DNA from: CAMLIZ01 sp040758375
Lineage (GTDB): Bacteria > Pseudomonadota > Gammaproteobacteria > Burkholderiales > Burkholderiaceae_C
Length of the DNA stretch: 64,000 bases
Direction of reading: 5' to 3'
NCBI GenBank assembly: GCA_040758375.1
Contig: JBFLWE010000001.1
Span: 1 to 64,000, forward strand
Each line of letters opens with the position of its first letter. Position 1 is the stretch's first letter. Shown one piece after another: positions 17,450-26,435 of this stretch. A program made the position numbers and the translations under genes. Under the pieces are notes generated by a model. The model ran no database searches and was not told where the DNA came from. It saw only the letters and a list, made by a program, of their open reading frames with translations.

Positions 17450-19321
17450 GTGTCGCGCCTGTCCTGCCTGATCGTCCTGCTGCTGCTTGCCCTGCGCGCG
17501 CCTTCGGCCGCAGGCGCCGCGGCCGGCCATCCGGCGCAGCCGCTGGTCGAGCGCAGCGTGCATGCGATGCGGGCTGACCCCGAGGCCAGCCGGCGCCATG
17601 CCGAACAGGCACTGGAGCTGCTGGCCGCGCAACCGCAACCCGACCTCGAGATCCGCGCGCGCCTTCAACTGTGCGACTACTTCGCCGAGCGCGACAGCCG
17701 CCTGGCGCGCGACCAGATCGCCTCGGCCCGCAAGCTGCTGCCGCACAGCAGGCGGCACGGCCTGCAGGGCGGCTTGTCCACCTGCGAAGGCGAGATCGAG
17801 GAAAACGCCGGCGACTACGCCAAGGCGCGCGCGCTGTTCGACCAGGCGGTCGAGATCACCGAGCGCTACGACGACGGCGAGATGCTCGCCAACGCGCTGT
17901 ACCAGCGGGGCTACCTGCGCGGCGTGCAAGGCGACTACGCCACCGGCCTGGCCGACCTGCGGCGCGCGCGCACGCTGTACGAGCGCCTGGGGCTGGCAGC
18001 GCATGCCAGCACCACGATGAACGGCATCGCCATCCTCTACAACCGGCTGGGCGACCACGAGCAGGCGCGCCACTACTACGAGCAGACGCTGAAGGCACAG
18101 CGCGCCGACGGCTCCCGGCGCGAGCTGGCCGTCACCCAGCACAACCTGGGCCGCGTGTACGAGAACCTGCGCCAGTGGGACAAGGCGCGCGAAGCCTTCG
18201 AGGCATCGCTCGAACTCAGCCGCTCCATCCAGTACCCGCGCGGCGAGGCCTATGCGCTGCGCGGCCTGGCCAGCGTGCGCAACGCCGAGGGTGCGCCTGA
18301 GGATGCGCTGGGCCTGCTGAAGCTGGCCGAGCTGCTGCAAAAGCGCACCCCCGACGAACGGCTGCGCGCTCAGATCCTGCTGCAGCAGGGCATCGCGCTG
18401 CGCAGTCTGAAGCGGCCCGCCGAGGCGTTGGCGCCGCTGCAGCAGGCGCTGGCGGTGTTCCGCCAGGTCGATTCGCTGCAGGAGCTGTCCACGGTGCAGC
18501 AGGCGCTGGCCACCGCCCATGCCGACAACGCCGACTGGAAAGCCGCCTTCGAGCAGCAGCGCGACCACACGCACACGCTGCAGCGCTGGCTGCGCGGGCA
18601 GCTCGACCAGCGCTTCGCGACGCTGAAGATCGAGTTCGACACCGCCGCCACCGAGCGCGAGAACAAGCTGCTGCTGCGCGAGAAGGCCGCCACCGAGAAC
18701 GCGCTCGTGCAGGCCCAACGCGCCAGCCGCCTGCAGGTGCTGGCCATCGGTCTGGGCAGCGCGTTGCTGCTGCTGCTGATGTTGCTTGTGCTGCACCAGC
18801 GCAAGAGCACCCGCGCGATGCAGCGCCTGGCGCTGACCGACGAGCTCACCGGCTTGCCGAACCGGCGCGACGTGCTCACGCGTCTGCAAGACCTGCTCAA
18901 CGACCGGCGCCCGCGGCCTTGTGCGCTGCTCATCATCGACCTCGATCACTTCAAGTCGGTCAACGACGACTACGGCCACCTGGTGGGCGACGAGCTGCTG
19001 AAGGCCGTGGCCGAGGTGCTGCGCGACGCGGTGCGTCCGCCCGCCTGCCTGGGCCGGCTGGGCGGCGAGGAGTTCGTGGTCGTGCTGCCCGAGGCCGGCG
19101 AGCCCAGCGCGCTGGCGGCCGCCGAAATGATCCGCGAGCGGGTGCAGGCCCTGGACCCCGGCCGCTGGATGCCCGGGGCGCGCCGGCTGACCGCCAGCCT
19201 GGGCATCGCGGTGTCGCGGCCGGGGCGCGACGATGTGTCGAGCATGTTGCACCGGGCCGACGAGGCGCTTTACCGCGCGAAGGCGGCCGGGCGCAATCGG
19301 GTGTTCGCTGAGGCGGCTTAG
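17450..19321 (+). CDS. TPR-GGDEF membrane diguanylate cyclase
   Basis: 623 aa, GTG start. A signal peptide (CLIVLLLLALRAPSAAGA) exports an N-terminal TPR array (about 30-390; repeats such as 'ALYQRGYLRGVQGDYATGL' and 'HNLGRVYENLRQWDKAREAF'). One membrane segment lies at about 428-450 and a cytoplasmic GGDEF domain at about 455-620. The active-site motif is GGEEF (538-542) with 'DHFKSVNDDYGH' upstream, so it should make c-di-GMP. The RxxD inhibitory site is degenerate: the four residues five positions before GGEEF read RPPA, so product inhibition through that site is probably lost. It is a sensor that couples a periplasmic TPR domain to c-di-GMP; the signal is unknown. Confidence 0.9.
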   Translation: MSRLSCLIVLLLLALRAPSAAGAAAGHPAQPLVERSVHAMRADPEASRRHAEQALELLAAQPQPDLEIRARLQLCDYFAERDSRLARDQIASARKLLPHSRRHGLQGGLSTCEGEIEENAGDYAKARALFDQAVEITERYDDGEMLANALYQRGYLRGVQGDYATGLADLRRARTLYERLGLAAHASTTMNGIAILYNRLGDHEQARHYYEQTLKAQRADGSRRELAVTQHNLGRVYENLRQWDKAREAFEASLELSRSIQYPRGEAYALRGLASVRNAEGAPEDALGLLKLAELLQKRTPDERLRAQILLQQGIALRSLKRPAEALAPLQQALAVFRQVDSLQELSTVQQALATAHADNADWKAAFEQQRDHTHTLQRWLRGQLDQRFATLKIEFDTAATERENKLLLREKAATENALVQAQRASRLQVLAIGLGSALLLLLMLLVLHQRKSTRAMQRLALTDELTGLPNRRDVLTRLQDLLNDRRPRPCALLIIDLDHFKSVNDDYGHLVGDELLKAVAEVLRDAVRPPACLGRLGGEEFVVVLPEAGEPSALAAAEMIRERVQALDPGRWMPGARRLTASLGIAVSRPGRDDVSSMLHRADEALYRAKAAGRNRVFAEAA

Positions 19322-19442
19322 CAGCCTTGTTCGGGCCTTCCGCCAGCCGGGCGCGGTGCTGTGCCTCGCTGACACCTGCGCGACGCACCGACCGCCCCGC
19401 CTCCTCTAGCATCGGCCGATCCGATCGCAGGAGACATCACAA

Positions 19443-20483
19443 GTGGACACCGTCGCCTCACTCGTCAACCGCCAGGTCCGCCTGGCCGCCCGCCCGGTTG
19501 GCCTGCCCACCCTGGCCAACTGGCAGTTCACCGAGGAGCCGCTCGCCGAGCCGGACGACGGCGGCCTGGTCGTCAAGACGCTGGCGCTGTCGCTCGACCC
19601 CGCCATGCGCGGCTGGATGAACGAGGGCAAGTCCTACATCCCGCCGGTGGGCATCGGCGAGGTCATGCGCGCCGGCGGCGTGGGCCGCGTGATCGCCTCG
19701 CGCAACCCGGGCTTCGCGGTCGGCGACACGGTCGCCGGCAGCCTGGGCGTGCAGGCCTATGCGCGCCTGGCCGCAGCAGAGCTCAAGCGTGCCGGCCTGC
19801 ACCGCATCGACCTGCGCATGGGCAGCGTCGGCCAGTGGCTCAACGTGCTGGGCATGCCGGGCATGACCGCCTACTTCGGCCTGAAAGAAGTGGGCCAGCC
19901 CAAGGCCGGCGAAACCCTGGTGGTCAGCGGCGCCGCGGGCGCGGTGGGCCAGACCGTCGGCCAGCTCGGCAAGATCTGGGGCCTGCGCGTGGTGGGCATC
20001 GCCGGCGGACCGGCCAAGTGCGACTGGGTCGTCAAGGAGCTGGGCTTCGACGCCTGCATCGACTACAAGGCCGGCGCCGTGAAAGAGGGCCTGAAGCAGC
20101 ACTGCCCCGAGGGCGTGGACATCTACTTCGACAACGTGGGCGGCGAGATCCTCGACACGGTGCTCACCCGCATCCGGCGCCACGCCCGCATCGTGATCTG
20201 CGGCGCCATCAGCCAGTACAACGCCACCCAGGCCGTGCAAGGCCCGAAGAACTACCTGTCGCTGCTGGTGAACCGCGCGCGCATGGAAGGCATGGTGGTG
20301 TTCGACTACGCCGACCGCTACCCCCTGGCCGTGGCCGAGATGGCCGGCTACCTGAAGGACGGCCGCATGAAATCGAAGGAAGACATCGTGCGCAGCGGCA
20401 TCGACGCCTTCCCCGACAGCCTGCTCAGGCTCTTCAGCGGCGACAACTTCGGCAAACTGGTGCTGCAACTCGCCGAAGATTGA
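19443..20483 (+). CDS. NADP-dependent MDR oxidoreductase (CurA/LTB4DH-like)
   Basis: 346-aa zinc-independent medium-chain dehydrogenase/reductase. GTG start with AGGAG 9 nt upstream. 'SLDPAMRGWMNEGKSY' and 'LNVLGMPGMTAYFGL' (about 135-150) are typical of the leukotriene B4 12-hydroxydehydrogenase / CurA group. The nucleotide-binding loop is 'VVSGAAGAVGQTVGQLGKI', and 'YFDNVGGEILD' is the conserved GG segment. Members reduce the double bond of alpha,beta-unsaturated ketones or aldehydes with NADPH. It is a single gene followed by a strong hairpin. Confidence 0.92.
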   Translation: MDTVASLVNRQVRLAARPVGLPTLANWQFTEEPLAEPDDGGLVVKTLALSLDPAMRGWMNEGKSYIPPVGIGEVMRAGGVGRVIASRNPGFAVGDTVAGSLGVQAYARLAAAELKRAGLHRIDLRMGSVGQWLNVLGMPGMTAYFGLKEVGQPKAGETLVVSGAAGAVGQTVGQLGKIWGLRVVGIAGGPAKCDWVVKELGFDACIDYKAGAVKEGLKQHCPEGVDIYFDNVGGEILDTVLTRIRRHARIVICGAISQYNATQAVQGPKNYLSLLVNRARMEGMVVFDYADRYPLAVAEMAGYLKDGRMKSKEDIVRSGIDAFPDSLLRLFSGDNFGKLVLQLAED

Positions 20484-20516
20484 CGCTCCGGCCGCGGCGC
20501 GGGAGGCTAGACTGCC

Positions 20517-20539
20517 CGGCACACACACTTGGTGTGCCG
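20517..20539 (+). terminator. stem-loop after the MDR oxidoreductase gene
   Basis: Perfect 8-bp stem CGGCACAC / GTGTGCCG with a 7-nt loop, followed by CTTTC. It probably ends the oxidoreductase transcript. It also lies only 5 nt before the ATG of the next gene, leaving no room for a ribosome site, so it could instead influence translation of the kinase. Confidence 0.5.
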
Positions 20540-20544
20540 CTTTC

Positions 20545-23500
20545 ATGCCCCTGCCCGGCCTAGAGACTCCTGCGCATGCGCGCTCGCCGGCGCCCCCCGC
20601 AGCGGCGCTGGCCGCGCTGGCGGCCCATTGCCAGGCGGCCTTGGCCTGGGTGGACGCCCAAGGCACCGTGCGCTGGGCCAACCCGGCCTTCGAGCACCTC
20701 GCGGGGCTGACGCCGGGGGACGCCGCCGGCCGCGCGCTCGACGAGTTGCTGCAACCTGCCGACCCTGGTGCCACCTCCTTCGCGCAGCGCCTGGGCCCAG
20801 GCGGCTTTGCCAGCGCGGACCTGCCGTGCCACACGCCGAGCGGCCGCGCGCTGCGGCTGTCGGTATCGGCCTCGCCGGTGGCAGGGGGCGACCTGGCGCA
20901 AGGCTTCGCGGTCTCGGTGCTGGACCGCACGGCCTTGCAGCAGGCCGAGCAGGACCGCGCCCGCCTCGCCGAGCTGCTGGACATGGCGCAGGAATTCGGT
21001 CGCATCGGCGTGTGGGAGCGCGACCTGCGCACCCTGCAGGGGCGCTGGGACCGGCACGTGTTCCGCTTCTGGGGGCTGGGGCCCGACGCGCCGACGCCCA
21101 GCTTCGAGGAAGCCGCCCGCGCGCTGCATCCCGACGACCGCGCAGCCGAGGTCGTGCAGGCCTCGTTCCGCCGGGCCGGCACGTACTCGCACCGCTTCCG
21201 CGTGCTGCAGTCCGACGGCTCGGTGCGGCTGGTGCACTCGCAGTGGGAGGTACAGGACGGCGCCGACGGCCGCCCGGCGCGGGCCATCGGCATCATGATG
21301 GACGACACCGAGGTGTACGAGCTGGCGCGCTCGGCCAGCGACGCGCACGAGCAGTTCAACATGGCGGTGGAGCTGGCCCGCATCGCGATCTGGCGCCACG
21401 ACCTCAAGACCAACCGGCTCTACTACAACGCCCGCGCCTGGGAAGTGCTCGACCTCACGCCGCGCCCGGAAGGGCTGTCGCTGGAGGAGGTGCGCGCGCT
21501 GATCCATCCAGACGACCTGCCCAACGTGCTGGCCTCGGCCCAGCAGGCGCTGGCCACCAACCGGCCCACCGACATGGAGGCGCGCTACCGGCGCCGCGAC
21601 GGCAGCTGGCGCTACGTGCTCAACCGGCGCGCGGTGCAGCGCGACGTCAACGGCCAGCCCGTGGCGTTCCTCGGCGTGGCGCTCGACATCACCGAGCAGG
21701 TGGAAGACGCGCGCAAGGCGCTGGAGCTGTCGCGCCGGCTCGAAACAGCCGCCCGCGTGGCCGGCATCGGCCTGTGGACCATCGACGTGCCCAGCGGCCA
21801 GATGGAGTGGACTTCGCACACCTTGCGCCTGTTCGGGCTGGAGCCGGCGGCCCAGCCGCACACCTTTGCCGAGTGGCTGGAGCGCTGCGTGCATCCGGAA
21901 GACGTGGCCCGCGTGCGCCACCAGGCCATCGGCTGGCTCAAGCAGGGCCGCGACCTGCTGGAGGTGCAGTACCGCACGCTGTGGCCCGACGGCAGCGTGC
22001 ACTGGCTGGTCAACCGCTCCGACGTCGACCGGCTGAGCGAAGGCCGCTACGTGTTCGGCGTGACGCTGGACGTGACGGAGCAGCATGCCGCGATGGACGC
22101 GCTGCGCGATGCCGGCGAACGCTCGCTGCTGGCCGCTCGCGGCGTGGGCATCGGCACCTGGGAGCTCGACCTCAAGAGCGGCGAGGCCTACTGGGACGAG
22201 CAGATGTTCGTGCTGCGCGGGCTCGCACCGCGCGCCGAGCCGCTGTCGGCCGAGGAGCGCGCGGCGCTGGTGCACCCCGACGACCGCGCGCTGGTCGCAC
22301 AGTCGCTGCAGGAGGCGATGGCGCACAACGGCCCGGCGACCTACGAGTTCCGCATCCGCCTGCCCAGCGGCCAATGGCGCTGGCTCGCCTCACGCTCCAC
22401 GCCGGTGCTCGACGAACAGGGCCGGCCGCTGCGCCGCATCGGCGTCAACTGGGACATCACCGACAGCAAGAACGCCGAGGCCGCGCGCCAGGAAAAGGCG
22501 ATGGCCCTGCGCGAAAGCGAAGCCAAGAGCCAGTTTCTCGCGCGCATGAGCCATGAGCTGCGCACGCCGCTGAATGCCGTGCTGGGCTTCACGCAGCTGC
22601 TGATCAGCGAGGCCGACCGGGTGGAGCCGGCGGTGCTCAAGCTGCGCCTGGGCCATATCCGCGCGGCGGGACAGCACCTGCTCTCGCTGATCAACGACGT
22701 GCTCGAACTGTCCAGCCTGGACACCGGCAAAGTGCGCATGGCGCTGGCGCCGGTGTCCGTGCCGGCGCTGGTGCACGGCACCGTGCCGCTGGTGGAGCGC
22801 ATGGCACACGAATACGGCGTGCGGCTGCGCCTGGGCGCGCTGCACGGCAGCGTGCTCGCCGACCCCACGCGGCTGCGGCAGGTGCTGCTCAACCTGCTGT
22901 CCAACGGCATCAAGTACAACCGGCCGGGCGGCAGCGTCACGGTGTCGGCGCTGTGCGAGGACGGCGCCCGTGGCGCCGAGGTGGTGCTGCACGTGGCCGA
23001 CACCGGCCGCGGCATGACCGCGCAGCAGCTGCGCCATGTGTTCGAGCCCTTCAACCGCCTCGGCCTGGAGCGCGAAGGCATCGAGGGCACCGGCATCGGC
23101 CTGGCGATCGTGAAGGCACTGGTCGAGCACATGGGCGGCCGGGTCGGCGTGCGCAGCGAGGCCGGCAGCGGCAGCGTGTTCGAGGTGCGGCTGCCGCGCA
23201 CGCCCGACGAGGCGGTTGCAGCGCCTTCCCTGCCCGCCCAGGCGACCATGCAGCCGCCGGAGGACCCCTCGCCGCTGCCCGCGCGCGCGCCGCGCAGCGG
23301 CCGCCTGCTCTACATCGAGGACAACCCGGTCAACGTGCTGATCGTCACCGAGCTGGTCGCCATGCGCCCGGGCCTGACGCTGGACGTGGCTTCCGACGGC
23401 GAAAGCGGCGTGCGCCACGCCGCCGAGCTCAAGCCCGATCTCATCCTGGTGGACATGCAGCTGCCCGACATCGACGGCCACGAGGTGCGGCGGCGGCTGC

Positions 23501-23673
23501 GTGCCGACTTGCGCACCGCGCACATTCCGTGCATCGCGCTGTCCGCCAACGCGATGCCCGAAGACATCGAGCGCGCACTGCAGGGCGGCTTTGCCGACTA
23601 CTGGACCAAGCCGCTGGACTTCAAGGCCTTCATCGCGGCCATCGACGTGCTGTTCGGCGCTGCTTCAGCCTGA
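20545..23673 (+). CDS. soluble multi-PAS hybrid histidine kinase with C-terminal receiver
   Basis: 1042 aa, no membrane segment. The order is PAS domains at about 25-135, 145-260, 265-390, 395-520 and 525-650 (several with PAC-like ends such as 'AFLGVALDITEQ' and 'RRIGVNWDITDSK'). Then come HisKA with 'FLARMSHELRTPLNAVLGF' (phospho-His670), HATPase with 'LLNLLSNGIKYNRPGG', 'DTGRGM' and 'GTGIGLAIVKAL', and a receiver domain with 'YIEDNPVNVL' and 'LILVDMQLPDIDG' (phospho-Asp970). Phosphorelay from His670 to Asp970 is expected. The start is uncertain because the hairpin at 20517-20539 abuts the ATG. No cognate output gene is adjacent. The five-PAS cytoplasmic sensor suggests small-ligand, redox or light sensing, which is inference. 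Confidence 0.88.
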   Translation: MPLPGLETPAHARSPAPPAAALAALAAHCQAALAWVDAQGTVRWANPAFEHLAGLTPGDAAGRALDELLQPADPGATSFAQRLGPGGFASADLPCHTPSGRALRLSVSASPVAGGDLAQGFAVSVLDRTALQQAEQDRARLAELLDMAQEFGRIGVWERDLRTLQGRWDRHVFRFWGLGPDAPTPSFEEAARALHPDDRAAEVVQASFRRAGTYSHRFRVLQSDGSVRLVHSQWEVQDGADGRPARAIGIMMDDTEVYELARSASDAHEQFNMAVELARIAIWRHDLKTNRLYYNARAWEVLDLTPRPEGLSLEEVRALIHPDDLPNVLASAQQALATNRPTDMEARYRRRDGSWRYVLNRRAVQRDVNGQPVAFLGVALDITEQVEDARKALELSRRLETAARVAGIGLWTIDVPSGQMEWTSHTLRLFGLEPAAQPHTFAEWLERCVHPEDVARVRHQAIGWLKQGRDLLEVQYRTLWPDGSVHWLVNRSDVDRLSEGRYVFGVTLDVTEQHAAMDALRDAGERSLLAARGVGIGTWELDLKSGEAYWDEQMFVLRGLAPRAEPLSAEERAALVHPDDRALVAQSLQEAMAHNGPATYEFRIRLPSGQWRWLASRSTPVLDEQGRPLRRIGVNWDITDSKNAEAARQEKAMALRESEAKSQFLARMSHELRTPLNAVLGFTQLLISEADRVEPAVLKLRLGHIRAAGQHLLSLINDVLELSSLDTGKVRMALAPVSVPALVHGTVPLVERMAHEYGVRLRLGALHGSVLADPTRLRQVLLNLLSNGIKYNRPGGSVTVSALCEDGARGAEVVLHVADTGRGMTAQQLRHVFEPFNRLGLEREGIEGTGIGLAIVKALVEHMGGRVGVRSEAGSGSVFEVRLPRTPDEAVAAPSLPAQATMQPPEDPSPLPARAPRSGRLLYIEDNPVNVLIVTELVAMRPGLTLDVASDGESGVRHAAELKPDLILVDMQLPDIDGHEVRRRLRADLRTAHIPCIALSANAMPEDIERALQGGFADYWTKPLDFKAFIAAIDVLFGAASA

Positions 23674-24699
23674 GAACCAGGGGTGCTGGGGCACCTCGTC
23701 GAGCCTGAGCACCGGCGTCACGCAGCAGTCGGCCGCCTCGAACAGCGGCACCCAATGGGCCAGCGTTTGCGTCGCGATCACGGCCTGCAGGTCGGCGCGC
23801 AGCGACAGCGCATCGCCGCTGGCCGGCCGCTGGCCCAGCGACCAGTGGCGGTTGACCCAGTCGGGCCGCTCCACCACCTGGCACAGCTTGGCCCAGAACT
23901 TCAGCTCCAGCGCGCCCACCGCCAGGTGGCGGCCGTCGGCGGTGCGGTAGACCCCGTAGCAAGGGCTGCCGCCCGAGAGCAGGCCGCGCGCCGGCCGCGT
24001 GGGCGCGCCGAGCGCGCGCGCCTCGAAGCGCGAGATCACGTGGTGCTCCCAGACCTGGCGCGTCATCGAGATGTCGACGAAACGGCCTCGGCCGGTGCGC
24101 TGCGCGCCCAGCAGCCCGGCCAGCAGCCCGGCCAGCGCCGCCTGGGTGCCGCCCATCAGGTCGGCGATCTGGAAGTTGGGCAGCACGGGGTCGCCGTCGA
24201 GCGGGCCGCACTGGCCCAGCACGCCGGCCAGCGCGATGTAGTTGATGTCGTGGCCCGCGCGGTGGGCATACGGCCCGCGCTGCCCGTAGCCGGTGATCGC
24301 GCACATGACCAGCCGCGGATTGGCCTCGTGCAGCACCTGCCAGCCCAGGCCCAGCCGGTCCATCACGCCGGGCCTGAAGCCTTCGACCAGCGCATCGGCA
24401 TCGCGCACCATCTGCAGCAGCTGCTGCCGCCCTGCTTCGCTGCGCAAGTCGATGCGCAGCAGCGTCTTGCCGTCGTTGAGGTGCTGGAACAGGCCGCTCT
24501 CGCGATCGCCCGCGCGGTCAGCAGCCGACAGCAGCATGTGCCGCGTGCCGTCGCCCTCGCCCGGGTCTTCGACCTTCAGCACCTCGGCGCCCCACTGCAC
24601 CAGGTGCCGCGTGGCCAGCGGCCCCGGCAGCAGCCGCGTGAGGTCGACAATCTTCAGCCCCGCCAGGGGCAGATCGTCCGTTGGAGCGTGCGGGGCCAT
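23665..24699 (-). CDS. CaiB/BaiF family CoA transferase
   Basis: 344-aa class III CoA transferase. The N-terminus 'LAGLKIVDLTRLLPGPLATRHL' contains the family start motif. 'DLRSEAGRQQLLQMVRDADALVEGFRPGVMDRLGLG' is given here as the part VRDADALVEGFRPGVMDRL, which precedes the catalytic Asp region. 'GHDINYIALAG' supplies the conserved D and N. It resembles alpha-methylacyl-CoA racemase / formyl-CoA transferase-type proteins. The 3' end overlaps the convergent kinase gene by 9 nt. Substrate cannot be deduced; no acyl-CoA dehydrogenase is adjacent. Confidence 0.9.
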   Translation of the reverse strand: MAPHAPTDDLPLAGLKIVDLTRLLPGPLATRHLVQWGAEVLKVEDPGEGDGTRHMLLSAADRAGDRESGLFQHLNDGKTLLRIDLRSEAGRQQLLQMVRDADALVEGFRPGVMDRLGLGWQVLHEANPRLVMCAITGYGQRGPYAHRAGHDINYIALAGVLGQCGPLDGDPVLPNFQIADLMGGTQAALAGLLAGLLGAQRTGRGRFVDISMTRQVWEHHVISRFEARALGAPTRPARGLLSGGSPCYGVYRTADGRHLAVGALELKFWAKLCQVVERPDWVNRHWSLGQRPASGDALSLRADLQAVIATQTLAHWVPLFEAADCCVTPVLRLDEVPQHPWFSG

Positions 24700-24731
24700 G
24701 CGCCGCTCACCCCGCCAGCCCGGCGAACACC

Positions 24732-24791
24732 GCGGACCCGGCTCCGCCGGTCCGCTGGTGTTGTCCCCGCGAGGGGGCGGCCGTCAGGCCG
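24732..24791. repeat. three tandem hairpins in intergenic DNA
   Basis: GCGGACC/GGTCCGC (24732-24755), CCCC-GCGA-GGGG (24765-24776) and CGGCC-GTCA-GGCCG (24778-24791) follow one another between the two minus-strand genes. This is the type of GC-rich dispersed intergenic palindrome common in Burkholderiales. It may serve as a terminator or mRNA-end stabiliser for the prolyl hydroxylase gene. Confidence 0.6.
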
Positions 24792-24803
24792 TAGGGGGTG
24801 GGC

Positions 24804-25655
24804 CTATTCAAACCGGCCCTCGCGCATCCACTTGGTGGCGACCCACTTCTCGCCTTCGATCACCGGCGAGCCGCCGTGCAGCGTGCGCGTCATGGGGTGC
24901 GGGCGGTCGTAGCTGAAGAACACGGCGTTGCCTTTCACCGGCGCCACTTCGAGGTTGACATCGGGAAACACCGTACCACCGCCCTTGGCCGGCGCATTGA
25001 GGTACATCACCACCGTGCCCACGCGCTGGCCGCCGCGCTTGAGGATGGTGCCCGAGCCGGGCTGCGCGGGGTCGAAGTAATCGTGGTGCGGCTTGTACTC
25101 GGCACCGGGCGAGTAGCGCAGGATCTGGATGCCCTCGCCGTTTTCCACCGGCCAGTTCACCAGCGTGGCAATGCGCTGCTCGATGCGCTGGCACAACGGA
25201 TTTTCGCCGCGCTGGAAGAACATGCCCTGGCTGGTGCGTGCCGCGTTGACCTCGCTGCCCCCGGTGGCGTTGTCCACCGTCTCCGAGCGCACCAGGCGCG
25301 GGCGCGACAGCTCGATCAGTTCGTCGCACTCCTGCTCTGACAGCAGGCCGCCGAACACCACCACGCGCGGATGGCGCATGCTCATCACCACCTTCACCTC
25401 GCGGTCGCCGGCCCACAGCGCGCCGGGCGAGTCGCGCAGGTCGGGCTCGGGCACGATCGACGGCTCGGGCAGGTTGTGCTGCCGCGCATGTTCGGACAGA
25501 TGCTGGCGCAGCGTGTTTTCCATTGCCTGCAGCGCAACGTCTTCGTCCCAGCCCGCACTGCGCATGGCCTGCAGCACCTGCTCAGGTTGGCAACCTGCTT
25601 GCGCCTGGGCCACGATCCACTGGCGCAGCTCCAGAGTGACCTGTTGCTTGCTCAT
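24804..25655 (-). CDS. prolyl 4-hydroxylase-like 2OG-Fe(II) oxygenase
   Basis: 283 aa. The N-terminal ~60 residues form a small helical region (UBA-like: 'QPEQVLQAMRSAGWDEDVALQAM'). The catalytic P4Hc domain occupies about 95-280. Iron ligands are in 'YKPHHDYFDP' (HxD) and 'RTLHGGSPVIEGEKWVATKW' (distal His, and Lys/Arg for 2-oxoglutarate). 'SRPRLVRSETVDNATGG' and 'ARTSQGMFFQRGE' match bacterial prolyl 4-hydroxylase-like enzymes. Cytoplasmic, with no signal peptide. The bacterial substrate is unknown; elongation factor Tu hydroxylation is documented for one Pseudomonas relative. Confidence 0.9.
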   Translation of the reverse strand: MSKQQVTLELRQWIVAQAQAGCQPEQVLQAMRSAGWDEDVALQAMENTLRQHLSEHARQHNLPEPSIVPEPDLRDSPGALWAGDREVKVVMSMRHPRVVVFGGLLSEQECDELIELSRPRLVRSETVDNATGGSEVNAARTSQGMFFQRGENPLCQRIEQRIATLVNWPVENGEGIQILRYSPGAEYKPHHDYFDPAQPGSGTILKRGGQRVGTVVMYLNAPAKGGGTVFPDVNLEVAPVKGNAVFFSYDRPHPMTRTLHGGSPVIEGEKWVATKWMREGRFE

Positions 25656-25686
25656 GCCGCCATTTTGGCAGCATGAACAGGGTCAT

Positions 25687-25755
25687 TCAGCGCCAGCGGG
25701 CGGCGTTTTCCCCCACGAAGTCGAGGAAGCTGCGCGGCGCATGGCCGGTGAGCCG
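25687..25755 (-). pseudogene. C-terminal remnant of an NmrA/SDR-type NAD(P)-binding protein
   Basis: On the minus strand the codons before the TGA at 25687-25689 read ...DVQRLTGHAPRSFLDFVGENAARWR, of which TGHAPRSFLDFVGENAA is the recognisable part. This is the usual C-terminal tail of NmrA-type NAD(P)-binding proteins. Only about 23 codons remain. They run directly into the truncated LysR gene on the other strand, so the rest of the gene has been lost. Confidence 0.6.
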
Positions 25756-26430
25756 CTGCACGTCGCCGCCGAGGCCGGCATTTCCTTCGGCCGGCAGCAT
25801 GTGCTGCCCGTGCTGCCCACGCTGGCGCGCAGGCACTCGCAGCTGCAGATCGAGGTGAGCCTGGACAACCGCGCGGTCGACCTGGTGGCCGAGGGCTACG
25901 ACATCGGCGTGCGCGGCGGCTTCATCCGCGATTCAAGCCTGGTGGCGCGGCGCGTAGCGCGCCTGCCGGTGGTGGTGGTGGCGTCCGCCGGCTACTTGCG
26001 GCAACACGGCGTTCCCCGCGCGCCGGACGACCTGGCCGGCCACCGCATGCTGGGCGTGCGCTTCAGCTCGAACCAGGTGGCCACCTGGCGCCTGCGCAAG
26101 CCTTCCGGCCGCGGCTTCACCGGATGGGAACCGCCGGCCCAGGTGTGGGTGTCGGACCCCGAAGCGCTGGTCGACCTGGCGCTGGCCGGCCACGGCATCG
26201 TGCAGACCGGCCTGCACCACGTGGTGCCCTACTTGCGCTCGGGGCGGCTGAAGCTGCTGCTGCAGGCGCACCACGACCCCGGCGACCGCGAGACCGTGCT
26301 GCACTATCCGCACCGGCAGTTCCTCAGCGCCCGGGTGCGGGTGGTCGTGCAGGCGCTGCTGGCGCACTTCCAGGCGCAGCCCGACCTGCACCTCGACCCC
26401 CGAGCCCTGCCGGCCGAGTGGAGCGCTTGA
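25741..26430 (+). pseudogene. LysR regulator lacking its DNA-binding domain
   Basis: From the in-frame ATG at 25741 the frame gives 229 aa. It begins at the start of the LysR effector domain ('PLHVAAEAGISFGRQHVLPV', 'QIEVSLDNRAVDLVAEGYDI') and continues normally to the end ('VVVQALLAHFQAQPDLHLD'). The ~85-90 residue N-terminal HTH and linker are missing. Upstream bases instead encode, on the opposite strand, the tail of an NmrA-type protein. In intact genomes such LysR and NmrA genes are usually divergent, so one deletion removed both 5' parts and the shared promoter. It ends 5 bp from the convergent yaaA. Probably non-functional. Confidence 0.75.
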
Positions 26431-26435
26431 ATGGC

